A stretch of DNA of 64,000 nt from Candidatus Microbacterium phytovorans (GTDB lineage Bacteria > Actinomycetota > Actinomycetes > Actinomycetales > Microbacteriaceae), in contig CP119321.1 of assembly GCA_029202445.1 (NCBI GenBank), positions 1,736,001 through 1,800,000 of the forward strand. The letters run 5' to 3'. The translations under genes were made by a program, and so were the position numbers. The stretch's first letter is position 1; every line of letters starts with the position of its first letter. Shown in pieces: positions 49,411 through 59,646 of the stretch. Below the pieces are notes generated by a model, which made no database searches, was not told the DNA's origin, and worked only from the letters and a program-made list of their open reading frames with translations.

Positions 49411-49935
49411 TCAGGGAGCGCTCGGCACCACGAGCGCGTACGCCTGCGTCGCCTCGGCCGGCGGATCGAACACGAGGCGTACCGCTTGACCCGTTCCGGT
49501 CATGCCGGTGTTCCGATGGATGCTTCCGTCGCACGCGAGGGTGCCGCCGCTCACGGCATCCGCGCCCACGAAGAGCTCATACGTCGCCTGGGTCGTCGCA
49601 TCGCGCGCCACACACATGGCATCGACAACGTGGTCCATACCGGCCTCGGTCGATCCCGACGACGTAGATGACACCTGCAGCGGATCCCCCTCGGCGAGCA
49701 CGCGGGCGACCTCCCCGTCGAGGGGCGCGGGAACCTCCAGCGTCGCGGGGGGCGACGAGACCGGGACCGCGGGCGTGCTCGGGGACGCGTCGAGCGGCGT
49801 CGAGACGGTCGCCGCACACCCGGCGACCACACCGATCACGACGAGGGATGCCACCGCACACGCGTCCGCCCGTGCGCGTGCCCGACGTCCGCCGCTCGAG
49901 CCGCTCGACTCGACGTCTGTGGAATCCCCGCTCAC
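49411..49935 (-). CDS. hypothetical lipoprotein
   Basis: A 174-residue protein not recognised as a known family. A basic N-terminus (about 14-24) leads into a hydrophobic stretch with VVAGC, a plausible lipobox, then a Thr/Ser/Pro-rich tether. The C-terminal ~110 residues look like a small beta-rich domain with two Cys (DAMCVAR and TLACDGS) that may form a disulfide, ending YALVVPSAP. The start is GTG at 49935 with GGGGAG 8 bases upstream. Single gene; 186 bases to the redox operon with no other gene, and 211 bases to ramB with only G+C-rich repeats of GGCGCCG. Confidence 0.65.
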   Translation of the reverse strand: MSGDSTDVESSGSSGGRRARARADACAVASLVVIGVVAGCAATVSTPLDASPSTPAVPVSSPPATLEVPAPLDGEVARVLAEGDPLQVSSTSSGSTEAGMDHVVDAMCVARDATTQATYELFVGADAVSGGTLACDGSIHRNTGMTGTGQAVRLVFDPPAEATQAYALVVPSAP

Positions 49936-50146
49936 GGCATCCGCTCCCCTACGCTCGGCGCCGTCACCGGCATCCGCACAGGAGCTTATGCATGCAAGCG
50001 TTCCCGCCTCGGACCCCGCTCTCGCGCGATGGCCAGGTCGCGGTCGCGGCGCCGCGAAGAACCGGCGCCGCGACGGGAAACCGGCGCCATCGCACCCCTC
50101 AGTCACCCCGCACCCACCGCCGCGGCGCGGCGTGAAGCCTGCCGGT

Positions 50147-51616
50147 TCAGGATGCCGGGGCGTGCCCGGCCAGGAACTCGTAGAGGTCGGTGGTGTCGAC
50201 GCCGGGGAACGCTCCCGTGGGGAGCGTCGCCAGGAGGGTGCGCGGGGTGCGGACGTTCGGCCAGGCCTGGTCGCGCCAGGCACCCTCGAGGTCGGCGGGC
50301 GCGCGACGGCAGCACACCTCCACCGCGTGACGGGATACGCCCCGGTTGGTGGTCTCGCGGCCGATGAACCACTTCGTGTCGTCGAAGCGCACGCCGACGC
50401 TCACCGAGTGCGCGCCCTCGCTGGAGGCCTCGACGCGCGCCGTGCACCAGTAGGTGCCGTTGCCGGTGTCGGTGTACTGGTAGTACGGGTTGAACTTGTC
50501 GGGGATGTCGAAGACGACGCGGCTCGTCCAGCGGCGACAGCACAGCTGCCCCTCGATCGCGCCGAGCCGGTCGGCGGGGAAGTTGACGTCGTCGTTCTCG
50601 TACGCCTTCGTGATCGTCCCCGATTCGTGCACCTTCAGGAAGTGCACGGGGATGCCGAGGTGCGGCGTCGCGAGGTTGGTGAAGCGGTGCGCCGCCGTCT
50701 CGTACGACACGGAGTAGGCGTCGCGAAGGTCTTCGATCGAGATCGCGCGGCGCGCCTTGGCATCCTGCAGGAACGGCACGGCGTGGTCTTCGGGGATGAG
50801 GAGCGCCCCCGTGAGGTAGTTGGTCTCCACCCGCTGCCGCAGGAACTCCGCATAGGAGCGCGGCTCGCTGTGGCCGAGGATGCGACTCGAGAGCGCTTGC
50901 AGCACCGCCGTGCGCGAATCGCCCTTCGCGGGCACCGTGCTCGACAGGTACAGCCGCCCGTGCTTCAGGTCGGCGACGCTGCGCACCGACGGCGGCAGGT
51001 CGGGCACGTAGTGCAGCGAGAAGCCGAGGTGGGCGGCGATGTCCGACGCGGTGCGCTGCGTGAGCGGGCCGCCGGGATGGTCGACGGAGCGCAGGATGCC
51101 GCGGGCCTGCTCCTCCAGGTCGGCGAAGTAGTTGTCCTGTCGTCGCATGAGGTGACGCAGCTCCACGTTCGCGCGCCGCGCCTCCTCGGGCGTCGCCGAG
51201 CGTTCGTCGTGGAGCCGCTCGATCTCGCCCTGCAGCGCGAGCAGGGCGCGCAGTGCGTCGTCGGGGACGGACTTGCCGATGCGAAACGGCCGGATGCCGA
51301 GCGCCTGGAACGTCTGACCCTTCATCGCCCGTTCGAGCGCGATCTCCATCGTCGAGCGCTCGTCGAGCGTCTCCGCCTCCAGGAGCGCGTCGATCGTCGT
51401 CCCCAGGGCGCGGGCGATGGCCTGCAGGAGCGTGAGCCGCGGTTCGCGCTTGCCCGTCTCGATCATCGACAACTGGCTCGGCGCCCGGTCGACGGCGGCC
51501 GCGAGGTCGTCGAGAGTCATGCCGCGCGCGGTGCGCAACTGGCGCACGCGGCGTCCGATTGTGAGCGCGTCGGCCTCGTCGCCCCCTGCTCCGTCGACGT
51601 CCTCGATGCTCGTCAT
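50147..51616 (-). CDS. ramB: RamB-type regulator of acetate/glyoxylate metabolism
   Basis: A 489-residue regulator: Xre-type helix-turn-helix at about 19-75 (LDDLAAAVDRAPSQLSMIET), an IrrE/ImmA-like (DUF955) middle part, and the DUF2083 C-terminal domain of the short-chain fatty acyl regulator group. Cys pairs are seen in GQLCCRRW and VEVCCRRA. No HExxH protease motif is visible where it would stand (RILGHSEPRS), so the middle part is probably non-catalytic. Divergent from aceA, as expected from RamB of corynebacteria, which represses aceA and aceB. The ATG at 51616 begins MTSIEDVDG. Confidence 0.85.
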   Translation of the reverse strand: MTSIEDVDGAGGDEADALTIGRRVRQLRTARGMTLDDLAAAVDRAPSQLSMIETGKREPRLTLLQAIARALGTTIDALLEAETLDERSTMEIALERAMKGQTFQALGIRPFRIGKSVPDDALRALLALQGEIERLHDERSATPEEARRANVELRHLMRRQDNYFADLEEQARGILRSVDHPGGPLTQRTASDIAAHLGFSLHYVPDLPPSVRSVADLKHGRLYLSSTVPAKGDSRTAVLQALSSRILGHSEPRSYAEFLRQRVETNYLTGALLIPEDHAVPFLQDAKARRAISIEDLRDAYSVSYETAAHRFTNLATPHLGIPVHFLKVHESGTITKAYENDDVNFPADRLGAIEGQLCCRRWTSRVVFDIPDKFNPYYQYTDTGNGTYWCTARVEASSEGAHSVSVGVRFDDTKWFIGRETTNRGVSRHAVEVCCRRAPADLEGAWRDQAWPNVRTPRTLLATLPTGAFPGVDTTDLYEFLAGHAPAS

Positions 51617-51660
51617 CCCGCGAGTGTGCCACACCCACGCCGCGCAGTCATCACAAACAC

Positions 51661-51711
51661 AGAAGATCGGTAGAACTTCACAGCCAATCTGGCGAGGTGA
51701 GGTGATCTTCT
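51661..51711. promoter_or_regulatory. inverted repeat in the ramB-aceA gap
   Basis: AGAAGATC (51661-51668) and GATCTTCT (51704-51711) with a 35-base spacer, which contains AGAACTTCACAG, loosely like the AAACTTTGCAAA RamB site of corynebacteria. The gap 51617-51775 holds the divergent promoters. Confidence 0.5.
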
Positions 51712-51775
51712 TCACTCAGAGTGGATGCCACGACCACCCGGGCATCGCCGCCCGGCATCCGATGAAGGAGACACC

Positions 51776-53107
<1,332 letters not shown>

Positions 53108-53120
53108 CACGTTCTCTTCC

Positions 53121-53356
53121 CGTTTCGTCTCCTCGCTCCGCTCGTCGCTCAACGACCGAGGGGCCACACCCCGGTCGTTGAGCGAGCGCAGCGAGACGAA
53201 ACGACCGAGGGGCAACACCCCCGGTCGTTGAGCGAGCGCAGCGAGACGAAACGCCGATCCACCCCACACCCCCGTTTCGTCTCCTCGCTCCGCTCGTCGC
53301 TCAACGACCGAGGGGCAACACCCCCGGTCGTTGAGCGAGCGCAGCGAGACGAAACG
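53121..53356. repeat. array of five 32/38-base repeats between aceA and aceB
   Basis: Three 32-base copies (53172-53203, 53222-53253, 53325-53356) are identical to those at 18602 and 39811. Two inverted, expanded 38-base copies (53121-53158 and 53273-53310) face them, so 53121/53172 and 53273/53325 can form two large hairpins. The array fills the 282-base aceA-aceB gap. It carries no gene. Confidence 0.92.
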
Positions 53357-53389
53357 CCGTACCTCCATCCCACACAGAAAGTCAGGGCC

Positions 53390-55024
53390 ATGACTCCCAC
53401 CGCCACGGGCACCGCGCCCACCACTCACACCGGACCGTCGATCGACGTCACGGGACCGCTCGGCGAGCGCTACGACGAGATCCTCACCACCGAGGCTCTC
53501 GCCTTCCTCACCGAACTGCACCACCGCTTCTCCGGCCGTCGCCACGACCGGCTCGCCGATCGGATGCGTCGCCGCTTCGAGATCGGCAACGGCCACGACC
53601 CGCAGTTCCGCGACGACACGGTGCACATCCGCCACGATCCGTCGTGGCGGGTCGCCGGGCCGGGTCCGGGGCTGGAGGACCGGCGGGTGGAGATCACCGG
53701 ACCCACCGACCCCAAGATGACCATCAACGCGCTGAACTCGGGTGCGCGGGTGTGGCTCGCCGACCAGGAGGATGCCACGAGCCCCACCTGGCGGAACGTC
53801 ATCGAAGGGCAGCTGTCGCTGTTCGACGCGATCCGCGGACAGCTCTCCTACACGTCGCCGGAGGGGAAGGAGTACGCCGTCACCGCCGAGCGCACGCCGA
53901 CGATCGTGATGCGCCCGCGCGGATGGCACCTCACGGAGAAGCACCTGAGCTTCACCGACCGCACGGGGCGCACCATGGCCGCCTCCGCGTCGCTCGTGGA
54001 CTACGGGCTGTACTTCTTCCACAACGCCGCGGCGCTGATCGCGCGGGGCGTCGGGCCCTACTTCTACCTCCCGAAGCTGGAGTCGGCCGAGGAGGCGAAG
54101 CTCTGGGACGACGTGTTCACCTTCAGCGAGGACTACGTCGGCATCCCGCACGGCACGATCCGCGCGACCGTGCTCATCGAGACGCTGCCGGCCGCCTTCG
54201 AGATGGAGGAGATCCTGTTCGCGCTGCGCGACCACGCCGCGGGCCTCAACGCCGGCCGGTGGGACTACATCTTCTCGATGATCAAGAACTATCGCGGACG
54301 CGGCGCGCGCTTCGTCCTGCCCGACCGCAGTCAGGTGACCATGACGGTGCCGTTCATGCGGGCCTACACCGAACTCCTCGTCCAGACCTGCCACAAGCGG
54401 GGGGCGTTCGCAATCGGCGGCATGAGTGCGTTCATCCCGAACCGGCGCGACCCCGAGGTGACCGCGCAGGCGTTCGAGAAGGTGTCGGCCGACAAGAAGC
54501 GCGAGGCCGGCGACGGATTCGACGGCACCTGGGTCGCCCATCCCGACCTCATCCCCGTGGCGATGGCGGAGTTCGACGCCGTGCTCGGCGAACGTCCGAA
54601 CCAGGTCGACCGCCAGCGGCCCGACGTGAACGTCACGGCGCAGCAGCTGCTCGACGTGCACATCGGTCTCCCCGTCACGGCGGCGGGCGTCGCCGGCAAC
54701 GTGTCGGTCGCGATCCGGTACCTGGAGGCGTGGCTGCGCGGGCTCGGCGCCGTGGCACTGGACAACCTGATGGAGGATGCCGCGACCGCCGAGATCAGTC
54801 GCAGCCAGGTCTGGCAGTGGATTCACCAGGACCGCGTCACCGACGACGGCATCCCGATCAGCCGGGAGTACGTGGAGTCGCTCATCGCCGACGTGCTGGG
54901 GAGCGTCGAACGCGGCGACGGCGACCGGTTCGACGATGCGGCGGCGGTCTTCCGCGAGGTGGCGCTGCAGGAGGAGTTCCCCGCCTTCCTCACGAGCGTC
55001 GCCTACGCCCGCTACCTGGACTGA
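53390..55024 (+). CDS. aceB: malate synthase A
   Basis: A 544-residue malate synthase that joins glyoxylate and acetyl-CoA to malate. MRPRGWHLTEKH, ATVLIETLPAAFEMEEILF (the metal-binding Glu) and NYRGRGARFVLPDR are family signatures; GRWDYIFSMIKN and the C-terminal YVESLIAD region are also typical. The start at 53390 has a weak AGAAAG upstream; a longer reading would run into the repeat array. It pairs with aceA in the glyoxylate shunt. The repeat array may cut read-through from aceA. Confidence 0.96.
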   Translation: MTPTATGTAPTTHTGPSIDVTGPLGERYDEILTTEALAFLTELHHRFSGRRHDRLADRMRRRFEIGNGHDPQFRDDTVHIRHDPSWRVAGPGPGLEDRRVEITGPTDPKMTINALNSGARVWLADQEDATSPTWRNVIEGQLSLFDAIRGQLSYTSPEGKEYAVTAERTPTIVMRPRGWHLTEKHLSFTDRTGRTMAASASLVDYGLYFFHNAAALIARGVGPYFYLPKLESAEEAKLWDDVFTFSEDYVGIPHGTIRATVLIETLPAAFEMEEILFALRDHAAGLNAGRWDYIFSMIKNYRGRGARFVLPDRSQVTMTVPFMRAYTELLVQTCHKRGAFAIGGMSAFIPNRRDPEVTAQAFEKVSADKKREAGDGFDGTWVAHPDLIPVAMAEFDAVLGERPNQVDRQRPDVNVTAQQLLDVHIGLPVTAAGVAGNVSVAIRYLEAWLRGLGAVALDNLMEDAATAEISRSQVWQWIHQDRVTDDGIPISREYVESLIADVLGSVERGDGDRFDDAAAVFREVALQEEFPAFLTSVAYARYLD

Positions 55025-55037
55025 CGGCGCCGCCAGA

Positions 55038-55077
55038 AACGGCCCGTGACGGAATGTCGATTCCGCCACGGGCCGTT
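55038..55077. terminator. terminator after aceB
   Basis: AACGGCCCGTG and CACGGGCCGTT arms with an inner CGGAAT/ATTCCG, 13 bases after the aceB stop. The next gene (YCII) starts 44 bases on. Confidence 0.8.
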
Positions 55078-55121
55078 CGACGTGTTCACGTAACGTCGCT
55101 CGCAACGAAAGGAACACGACG

Positions 55122-55457
55122 ATGCGCTACCTCATGCTGGTCCTCACCGACCCCGCCCTCACCGATCCCGACGCCCCGCCGATCACGATCGAGGAGTGGG
55201 CGGCCGAAACCTACGACACCGGTCGCGCCGTCGAAGGCGATCGCCTCCGCCCCGCCGAGGAGGCGAAGGTGGTGCGACGCCGCCGCGGCGAGGTCATCGT
55301 CAGCGATGGCCCGTTCGCGGAGGCATACGAGCTCATCGGGGGGTTCGACGTGCTCGAATGCGAGAGCCTCGACGAGGCGATCGAGCTCGCGTCTCGGCAT
55401 CCGATGGCCTCCGGCGGGGTCATCCAGCTGCACCCGGCGTGGCCGCTCGATCTCTGA
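55122..55457 (+). CDS. YCII-related (DGPF domain) protein
   Basis: A 111-residue protein of the YCII/DGPF group: [11 protein letters not shown] at the start, [16 protein letters not shown] in the middle, and [16 protein letters not shown] at the end. Members are small ferredoxin-like dimers often found with ECF sigma factors; none is near here. AAAGGA lies 8 bases before the ATG. Function unknown. Confidence 0.85.
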   Translation: MRYLMLVLTDPALTDPDAPPITIEEWAAETYDTGRAVEGDRLRPAEEAKVVRRRRGEVIVSDGPFAEAYELIGGFDVLECESLDEAIELASRHPMASGGVIQLHPAWPLDL

Positions 55458-55512
55458 GATCGAGGCCGTCGCGACCCGCGGTGGGAAGTGACCACGGGGG
55501 GCGCGTGCCGAC

Positions 55513-55518
55513 TACGCT
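55513..55518 (+). promoter_or_regulatory. -10 box of leaderless aminotransferase promoter
   Basis: TACGCT, 7 bases before the GTG at 55526. It supports that start over another GTG at 55505. Confidence 0.45.
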
Positions 55519-55525
55519 CGTAGGC

Positions 55526-56725
55526 GTGACCGAACGCGCTCCCCTGTCCCGCAAGCTCTCCGCCATCGCCGAGTCGGCGACCCTCAAGGTCGACGCGAAG
55601 GCGAAGGCGCTGCAGGCCGCAGGCCGCCCCGTGATCTCCTACGCCGCCGGCGAGCCGGACTTCGCGACGCCGCAGTTCATCGTCGACGCCGCCGCCGAAG
55701 CGCTCCGCGACCCCGCGAACTTCCGCTACACACCGGCCGCCGGCCTCCCCGTGCTGAGGGAGGCGATCGCGGCGAAGACCCTCCGCGACTCGGGCCTGGA
55801 GGTCTCGCCCGCCCAGATCATCGTCACCAACGGCGGCAAGCAGGCCGTGTACCAGGCCTTCCAGGCGGTCGTGAACCCCGGCGACGAGGTGCTCCTGCCC
55901 GCGCCGTACTGGACCACCTACCCGGAGGCGATCGCGTTGGCCGACGGCATCCCGGTCGAGGTCTTCGCCGGCGCCGACCAGGACTACAAGGTCACCGTCG
56001 ACCAGCTCGAAGCCGCTCGCACCGAGAAGACGACGGTGCTCGTCTTCGTGTCGCCGTCGAACCCCACCGGCTCGGTCTACACGCCCGAGGAGACGCGCGC
56101 GATCGGCGAGTGGGCGCTGGAGCACGGCATCTGGGTCGTGAGCGACGAGATCTACCAGAACCTCGTCTACGAAGGCGTGCGCGCCGTGTCGATCGTCGAG
56201 GCGGTGCCCGCCCTGGCCGGGCAGACCATCCTCGTCAACGGCGTGGCCAAGACGTACGCCATGACCGGGTGGCGCGTGGGCTGGATGGTCGGACCGGCGG
56301 ATGCCATCAAGGTTGCCGGGAACCTGCAGTCGCACTTGAGCTCGAACGTCAACAACATCGCGCAGCGTGCCGCGCTGGCCGCGCTGACCGGCCCGCAGAC
56401 CGAGGCCGAGGACATGCGGCAGGCGTTCGACCGCCGTCGCCGCCTGATCGTCTCGGAGCTGTCGAAGATCCCCGGCGTCGAGGTGCCCAACCCCCTGGGC
56501 GCCTTCTACGCCTACCCCGACGTGCGCGGCCTCCTCGGCCGCGAGTGGCCCGGCAAGACGGTGTCGACGACGCTCGAGCTCGCCGACCTCATCCTCGACG
56601 AGGCCGAGGTCGCCGTCGTGCCGGGCGAGGCGTTCGGCCCGAGCGGATACCTGCGCCTGTCGTACGCGCTCGGCGACGACGCCCTCCTCGAAGGCGTGCA
56701 GCGCCTGCAGCGACTCTTCGGCTGA
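55526..56725 (+). CDS. class I/II PLP aminotransferase (aspartate type)
   Basis: A 399-residue aminotransferase. The PLP Lys is in [42 protein letters not shown] and [12 protein letters not shown] are characteristic of the aspartate/prephenate aminotransferase branch. The GTG start at 55526 is chosen because of TACGCT 7 bases upstream and because it gives the usual N-terminus ([20 protein letters not shown]). In many actinobacteria a similar aminotransferase lies near murB and secE. Likely aspartate or prephenate substrate. Confidence 0.9.
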   Translation: MTERAPLSRKLSAIAESATLKVDAKAKALQAAGRPVISYAAGEPDFATPQFIVDAAAEALRDPANFRYTPAAGLPVLREAIAAKTLRDSGLEVSPAQIIVTNGGKQAVYQAFQAVVNPGDEVLLPAPYWTTYPEAIALADGIPVEVFAGADQDYKVTVDQLEAARTEKTTVLVFVSPSNPTGSVYTPEETRAIGEWALEHGIWVVSDEIYQNLVYEGVRAVSIVEAVPALAGQTILVNGVAKTYAMTGWRVGWMVGPADAIKVAGNLQSHLSSNVNNIAQRAALAALTGPQTEAEDMRQAFDRRRRLIVSELSKIPGVEVPNPLGAFYAYPDVRGLLGREWPGKTVSTTLELADLILDEAEVAVVPGEAFGPSGYLRLSYALGDDALLEGVQRLQRLFG

Positions 56726-56742
56726 CGCCGAGGCCGGGGGCC

Positions 56743-56789
56743 CGGTTCAGATCTGGACGCGGTTCAGATCTGGGCCCGGTTCAGATCTG
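56743..56789. repeat. three tandem 17-base copies at the 3' end of murB
   Basis: CGGTTCAGATCTG begins at 56743, 56760 and 56777, 17 bases apart. The third copy contains the murB stop and its last codons (VQI-stop). This looks like triplication of the gene end. Confidence 0.85.
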
Positions 56790-57917
56790 CACGCCCACGA
56801 GCACGGGCTCGGGCTGCAGCAGCAGACCGAACTCCGACTGCACGCGTCCGCGGATGAAGCGCGCGAGCTCGGCGATCTCTCCCGCCGTCGCGTTGCCGCG
56901 GTTGGTCAGCGCGAGAGCGTGCTTGTTCGACAGCCCGGCGCGCGACCGCGCCAGCGAGAAGCCCTTCCGCAGGCCCGCATGCTCGATGAGCCACGCGGCG
57001 CTCACCTTCACGTCGGGGGTGTGCTCGACGGGCGGGGGCACCACGCCGTCGAATCGGTCGAGCGGGATGACGGTGACGGGGTCGAGATCGACCGAGACCG
57101 GCCAGCGCGGGCACTCGGGCGGCAGCGTCCGCGCGAAGGCCGCCGACACGATCGCGTTCTGGAAGAACGACCCCGCGCTGTACGTGTCGGGGTCGGCGTC
57201 GTCGAGCACCATTCCCTTCCGGGCGCGCGTGGCCAGTACCGTCTCGCGCACCCAGGCGAGGGAGACGGATGCCGTGGCCTCCAGCCCCAGCGACTGCCGG
57301 AGTTGCGCGCCGCGCACGGGGATCTCTCCGTGGCCGACGTCGGCGAGCTCCAGCGTGATCGACAGGACGACGGCATCCCGGCGGGCGACCGACCCGTAGT
57401 GCGCCTTGAGCACCGACGTGCGGAAGCCCAGTTCGAGCTCCGCTGCCGGGACGACGGACGTCTCGCCGGTCTCGTAGTCGAGGAGCTCGACCTCCACGAG
57501 CGTCTGCACCAACTCCTGCCCGTACGCGCCGATGTTCTGCACGGGTGCGGCACCCGACGTTCCGGGGATGCCGGACATCGCCTCGATTCCTTGGAGCCCT
57601 TCGGCCACCGTGTAAGCGACCAGCTCGTCCCAGTTGTGCCCGGCCTCCGCCCGCACGCGCACGTACCCCGGGCGAGGCGACGGGAGCGTCTCGAGACCCT
57701 CCGTGCGCACGAGCACGACAGTCCCGTCGAACGGCTCGTCGCCGACGAGCAAGTTCGATCCGCCGCCGACGACGAGCCACGGCTCATCGCGCGACCACAC
57801 GTCGCGCAACTCCGCGACGAGGTCGTCACGCGTGACCGCTTCGACCATGCGGCGCGGGGTCGCGCCGGTGCGCAGCGTCGTGAGCCGGGCCAGCGGCAGG
57901 GGGGCGATCTCGGTCAT
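56781..57917 (-). CDS. murB: UDP-N-acetylmuramate dehydrogenase
   Basis: A 378-residue FAD enzyme that reduces UDP-GlcNAc-enolpyruvate in peptidoglycan synthesis. FAD motifs are VVGGGSNLLV (about 50-59) and GIPGTSGAAPVQNIGAYGQE; the catalytic Ser is in SAGSFFQN. It is the long type I form. The start shares one base with the stop of the MaoC gene upstream. The last codons are triplicated downstream. Confidence 0.96.
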   Translation of the reverse strand: MTEIAPLPLARLTTLRTGATPRRMVEAVTRDDLVAELRDVWSRDEPWLVVGGGSNLLVGDEPFDGTVVLVRTEGLETLPSPRPGYVRVRAEAGHNWDELVAYTVAEGLQGIEAMSGIPGTSGAAPVQNIGAYGQELVQTLVEVELLDYETGETSVVPAAELELGFRTSVLKAHYGSVARRDAVVLSITLELADVGHGEIPVRGAQLRQSLGLEATASVSLAWVRETVLATRARKGMVLDDADPDTYSAGSFFQNAIVSAAFARTLPPECPRWPVSVDLDPVTVIPLDRFDGVVPPPVEHTPDVKVSAAWLIEHAGLRKGFSLARSRAGLSNKHALALTNRGNATAGEIAELARFIRGRVQSEFGLLLQPEPVLVGVQI

Positions 57918-58339
57918 CAGGCCTCGACGGTCGCGTCTCGCCGCACCCGCACCTGCGCCTTTCCGAGGACGACCGTCTCACCGTGAGACACCGTGAGATC
58001 GACCCGCAGGGTCTCGTCGTCGATCGCACCGATCTTTGCGACCACGGTCAGCTCGGCGCCGGCTTCGGCGTCGACGACGACCGGGCGGGTGAAGCGCACG
58101 CCGTATTCGGCGATGCGGCCGCTGTCGCCGAGCCACTCGACGATCGTCTCGACGGCGAGCCCCATGGTCAGCATGCCGTGGGCGAGCACTCCGGGAAGGC
58201 CCACGCGCTCCGCAACGTCGTCGCGGTAGTGGATCGGGTTGAAGTCGCCCGACGCTCCCGCGTAACGCACGAGCGACTCGCGCGTGAGGGCGACGGTGCG
58301 TTCGGCGACGACGGTGCCGACTTCGAGTGCCTCGCTCAT
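57917..58339 (-). CDS. MaoC-fold (R)-hydroxyacyl dehydratase, HadB-like
   Basis: A 140-residue hot-dog-fold protein with the hydratase motif YAGASGDFNPIHYRDD (catalytic Asp and His, about 26-41) and LPGVLAHGMLTMGLAV. In mycobacteria HadB with HadA dehydrates fatty acyl intermediates of FAS-II. Microbacteria lack mycolic acids, so the substrate here is open. It overlaps the HadA-like gene by 4 bases and murB by one base, so all three are translated in series. Confidence 0.9.
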   Translation of the reverse strand: MSEALEVGTVVAERTVALTRESLVRYAGASGDFNPIHYRDDVAERVGLPGVLAHGMLTMGLAVETIVEWLGDSGRIAEYGVRFTRPVVVDAEAGAELTVVAKIGAIDDETLRVDLTVSHGETVVLGKAQVRVRRDATVEA

Positions 58340-58782
58340 TCCTCGCCTCCGATCAGCAGGACCGAGATGGCCGTCACGACGTGGGCGCCGCCGGCATCCG
58401 TGATCTCCGCTTCGCTCGTGACCATGGCTCCCTTGCCGAACGGGCGGACACCCGTCACTTGCAGCCGGGCCGACAGTTCATCGCCGGCGACGATCGGCCG
58501 CGTGAAGCGGAAGCGCTGCTCGGCGTGCACCGTGCGCTCCAGCGCGATGCCGGAGTCGGGCTCGCTCAGCAGCTGCTGGAGGGTGAGGTCCTGGATGACC
58601 ATCGCGAAGGTCGGCGGCGCGACGACATCGGGGTACCCGAGGGCCTGCGCGGCGGACGGATCGACGTGCTGGGGGTCGGTCGCGAAGACGGCGCGCGCGA
58701 ACTCGCGCACCTTCTCCCGCCCGACGAGGTACGGCGCGGTCGGCGGGAAGTCTCGACCGACGAGCTCAGGGTTCACGGACAC
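58336..58782 (-). CDS. MaoC-type N-terminal (FAS1-like) dehydratase, HadA-like
   Basis: A 148-residue hot-dog-fold partner of the HadB-like protein: PELVGRDFPPTAPYLVGREK at the start, PTFAMVIQDLTLQQLL, and HAEQRFRFTRPIVAGDEL. It lacks the Asp-His hydratase motif, so it should form the non-catalytic half of a heterodimer. The start is GTG at 58782, set by TAGGAT 6 bases upstream. Confidence 0.88.
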   Translation of the reverse strand: MSVNPELVGRDFPPTAPYLVGREKVREFARAVFATDPQHVDPSAAQALGYPDVVAPPTFAMVIQDLTLQQLLSEPDSGIALERTVHAEQRFRFTRPIVAGDELSARLQVTGVRPFGKGAMVTSEAEITDAGGAHVVTAISVLLIGGEE

Positions 58783-58788
58783 CCGGCA

Positions 58789-58794
58789 ATCCTA
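58789..58794 (-). promoter_or_regulatory. -10 box of leaderless hadA-hadB-murB promoter
   Basis: TAGGAT on the minus strand, 6 bases before the GTG at 58782. Confidence 0.5.
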
Positions 58795-58851
58795 CCGAGC
58801 GGGGCGCGCACCCGCCTCGGCGCCGACCGGGAAAGCCCGTGGGTGCGCGGA

Positions 58852-59646
58852 CTACCGCGTGCGGCGCGCGCGCCAACCGCGGATGCCGAGCTGGATGGCG
58901 ATGAAGGTGAGGAACACCGCGAAGAGCACGTTCGAGACGAACGGGTCGAGGAGCGTCGCCACCCAGGCGCCCAGTGCCGTCGTGGTGCACGCCGCGACGC
59001 CGACGAGCGCCGCCGCGACCAGGTCGACGTTTCCGCGTCGCAGATTGCCGATCGTGCCGGAAAGCGCGGTCGGGATCATCATGAGGAGCGATGTGCCCTT
59101 CGCGATGAGGTCGCTTGTGCCGAAGAGGAACATCAGCGCGGGGACGACGATCACGCCGCCGCCGACGCCGAGCAGGCCCGCCATGATGCCCGTGAACACG
59201 CCGAGTGCGGCAAGGCCGAAGCCGACCCCCCACGTGAGCGTGAGCTCGGCATCCCGGGAGGGGACGACGACGAAGAGCATGACGATGACGACGACGAGGA
59301 AGCCGACGAACCCCCAGCGCAGCGCGTTCTGCGGAAGTCGGGCGAGCAGCCACGTGCCCACCTGCGCGCCGATCACAGCACCCGCGGCCAGGATCACGGC
59401 GGGCACCCAGGCGACCGAACCGTGGATCGCGTACGAGACGACGCCCACCGTCGCGGTGGGCACGATCGCGGCGAGCGACGTGCCCGCGGCGAGCCGCTGG
59501 TCCATGTGCAGCAGGAGGAGCAGCATCGGCACGATGACCGTGCCGCCGCCCACGCCGAACAGGCCCGACAGGAGCCCGGCGGCGAGGCCGATGCCCAGGC
59601 ACGAGAGGACGTAGCGCGGCGTGCGCGCGTCGGTACGCGCCGTCAC
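58852..59646 (-). CDS. TauE/SafE-family anion permease
   Basis: A 264-residue permease with about eight membrane helices and the twin family motifs GLFGVGGGTVIVPML and GLLGVGGGVIVVPALM. Members export sulfite, sulfoacetate or other organosulfur anions; the substrate here is not evident. The start is GTG at 59646 overlapping the ABC exporter stop by 4 bases. The terminal basic helix is cytoplasmic. Confidence 0.9.
   Translation of the reverse strand: MTARTDARTPRYVLSCLGIGLAAGLLSGLFGVGGGTVIVPMLLLLLHMDQRLAAGTSLAAIVPTATVGVVSYAIHGSVAWVPAVILAAGAVIGAQVGTWLLARLPQNALRWGFVGFLVVVIVMLFVVVPSRDAELTLTWGVGFGLAALGVFTGIMAGLLGVGGGVIVVPALMFLFGTSDLIAKGTSLLMMIPTALSGTIGNLRRGNVDLVAAALVGVAACTTTALGAWVATLLDPFVSNVLFAVFLTFIAIQLGIRGWRARRTR

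Noticed and set aside
53121..53356. Terminal inverted repeats of an insertion sequence between aceA and aceB
   Set aside because: No transposase or target-site duplication; the units are the general intergenic repeat.
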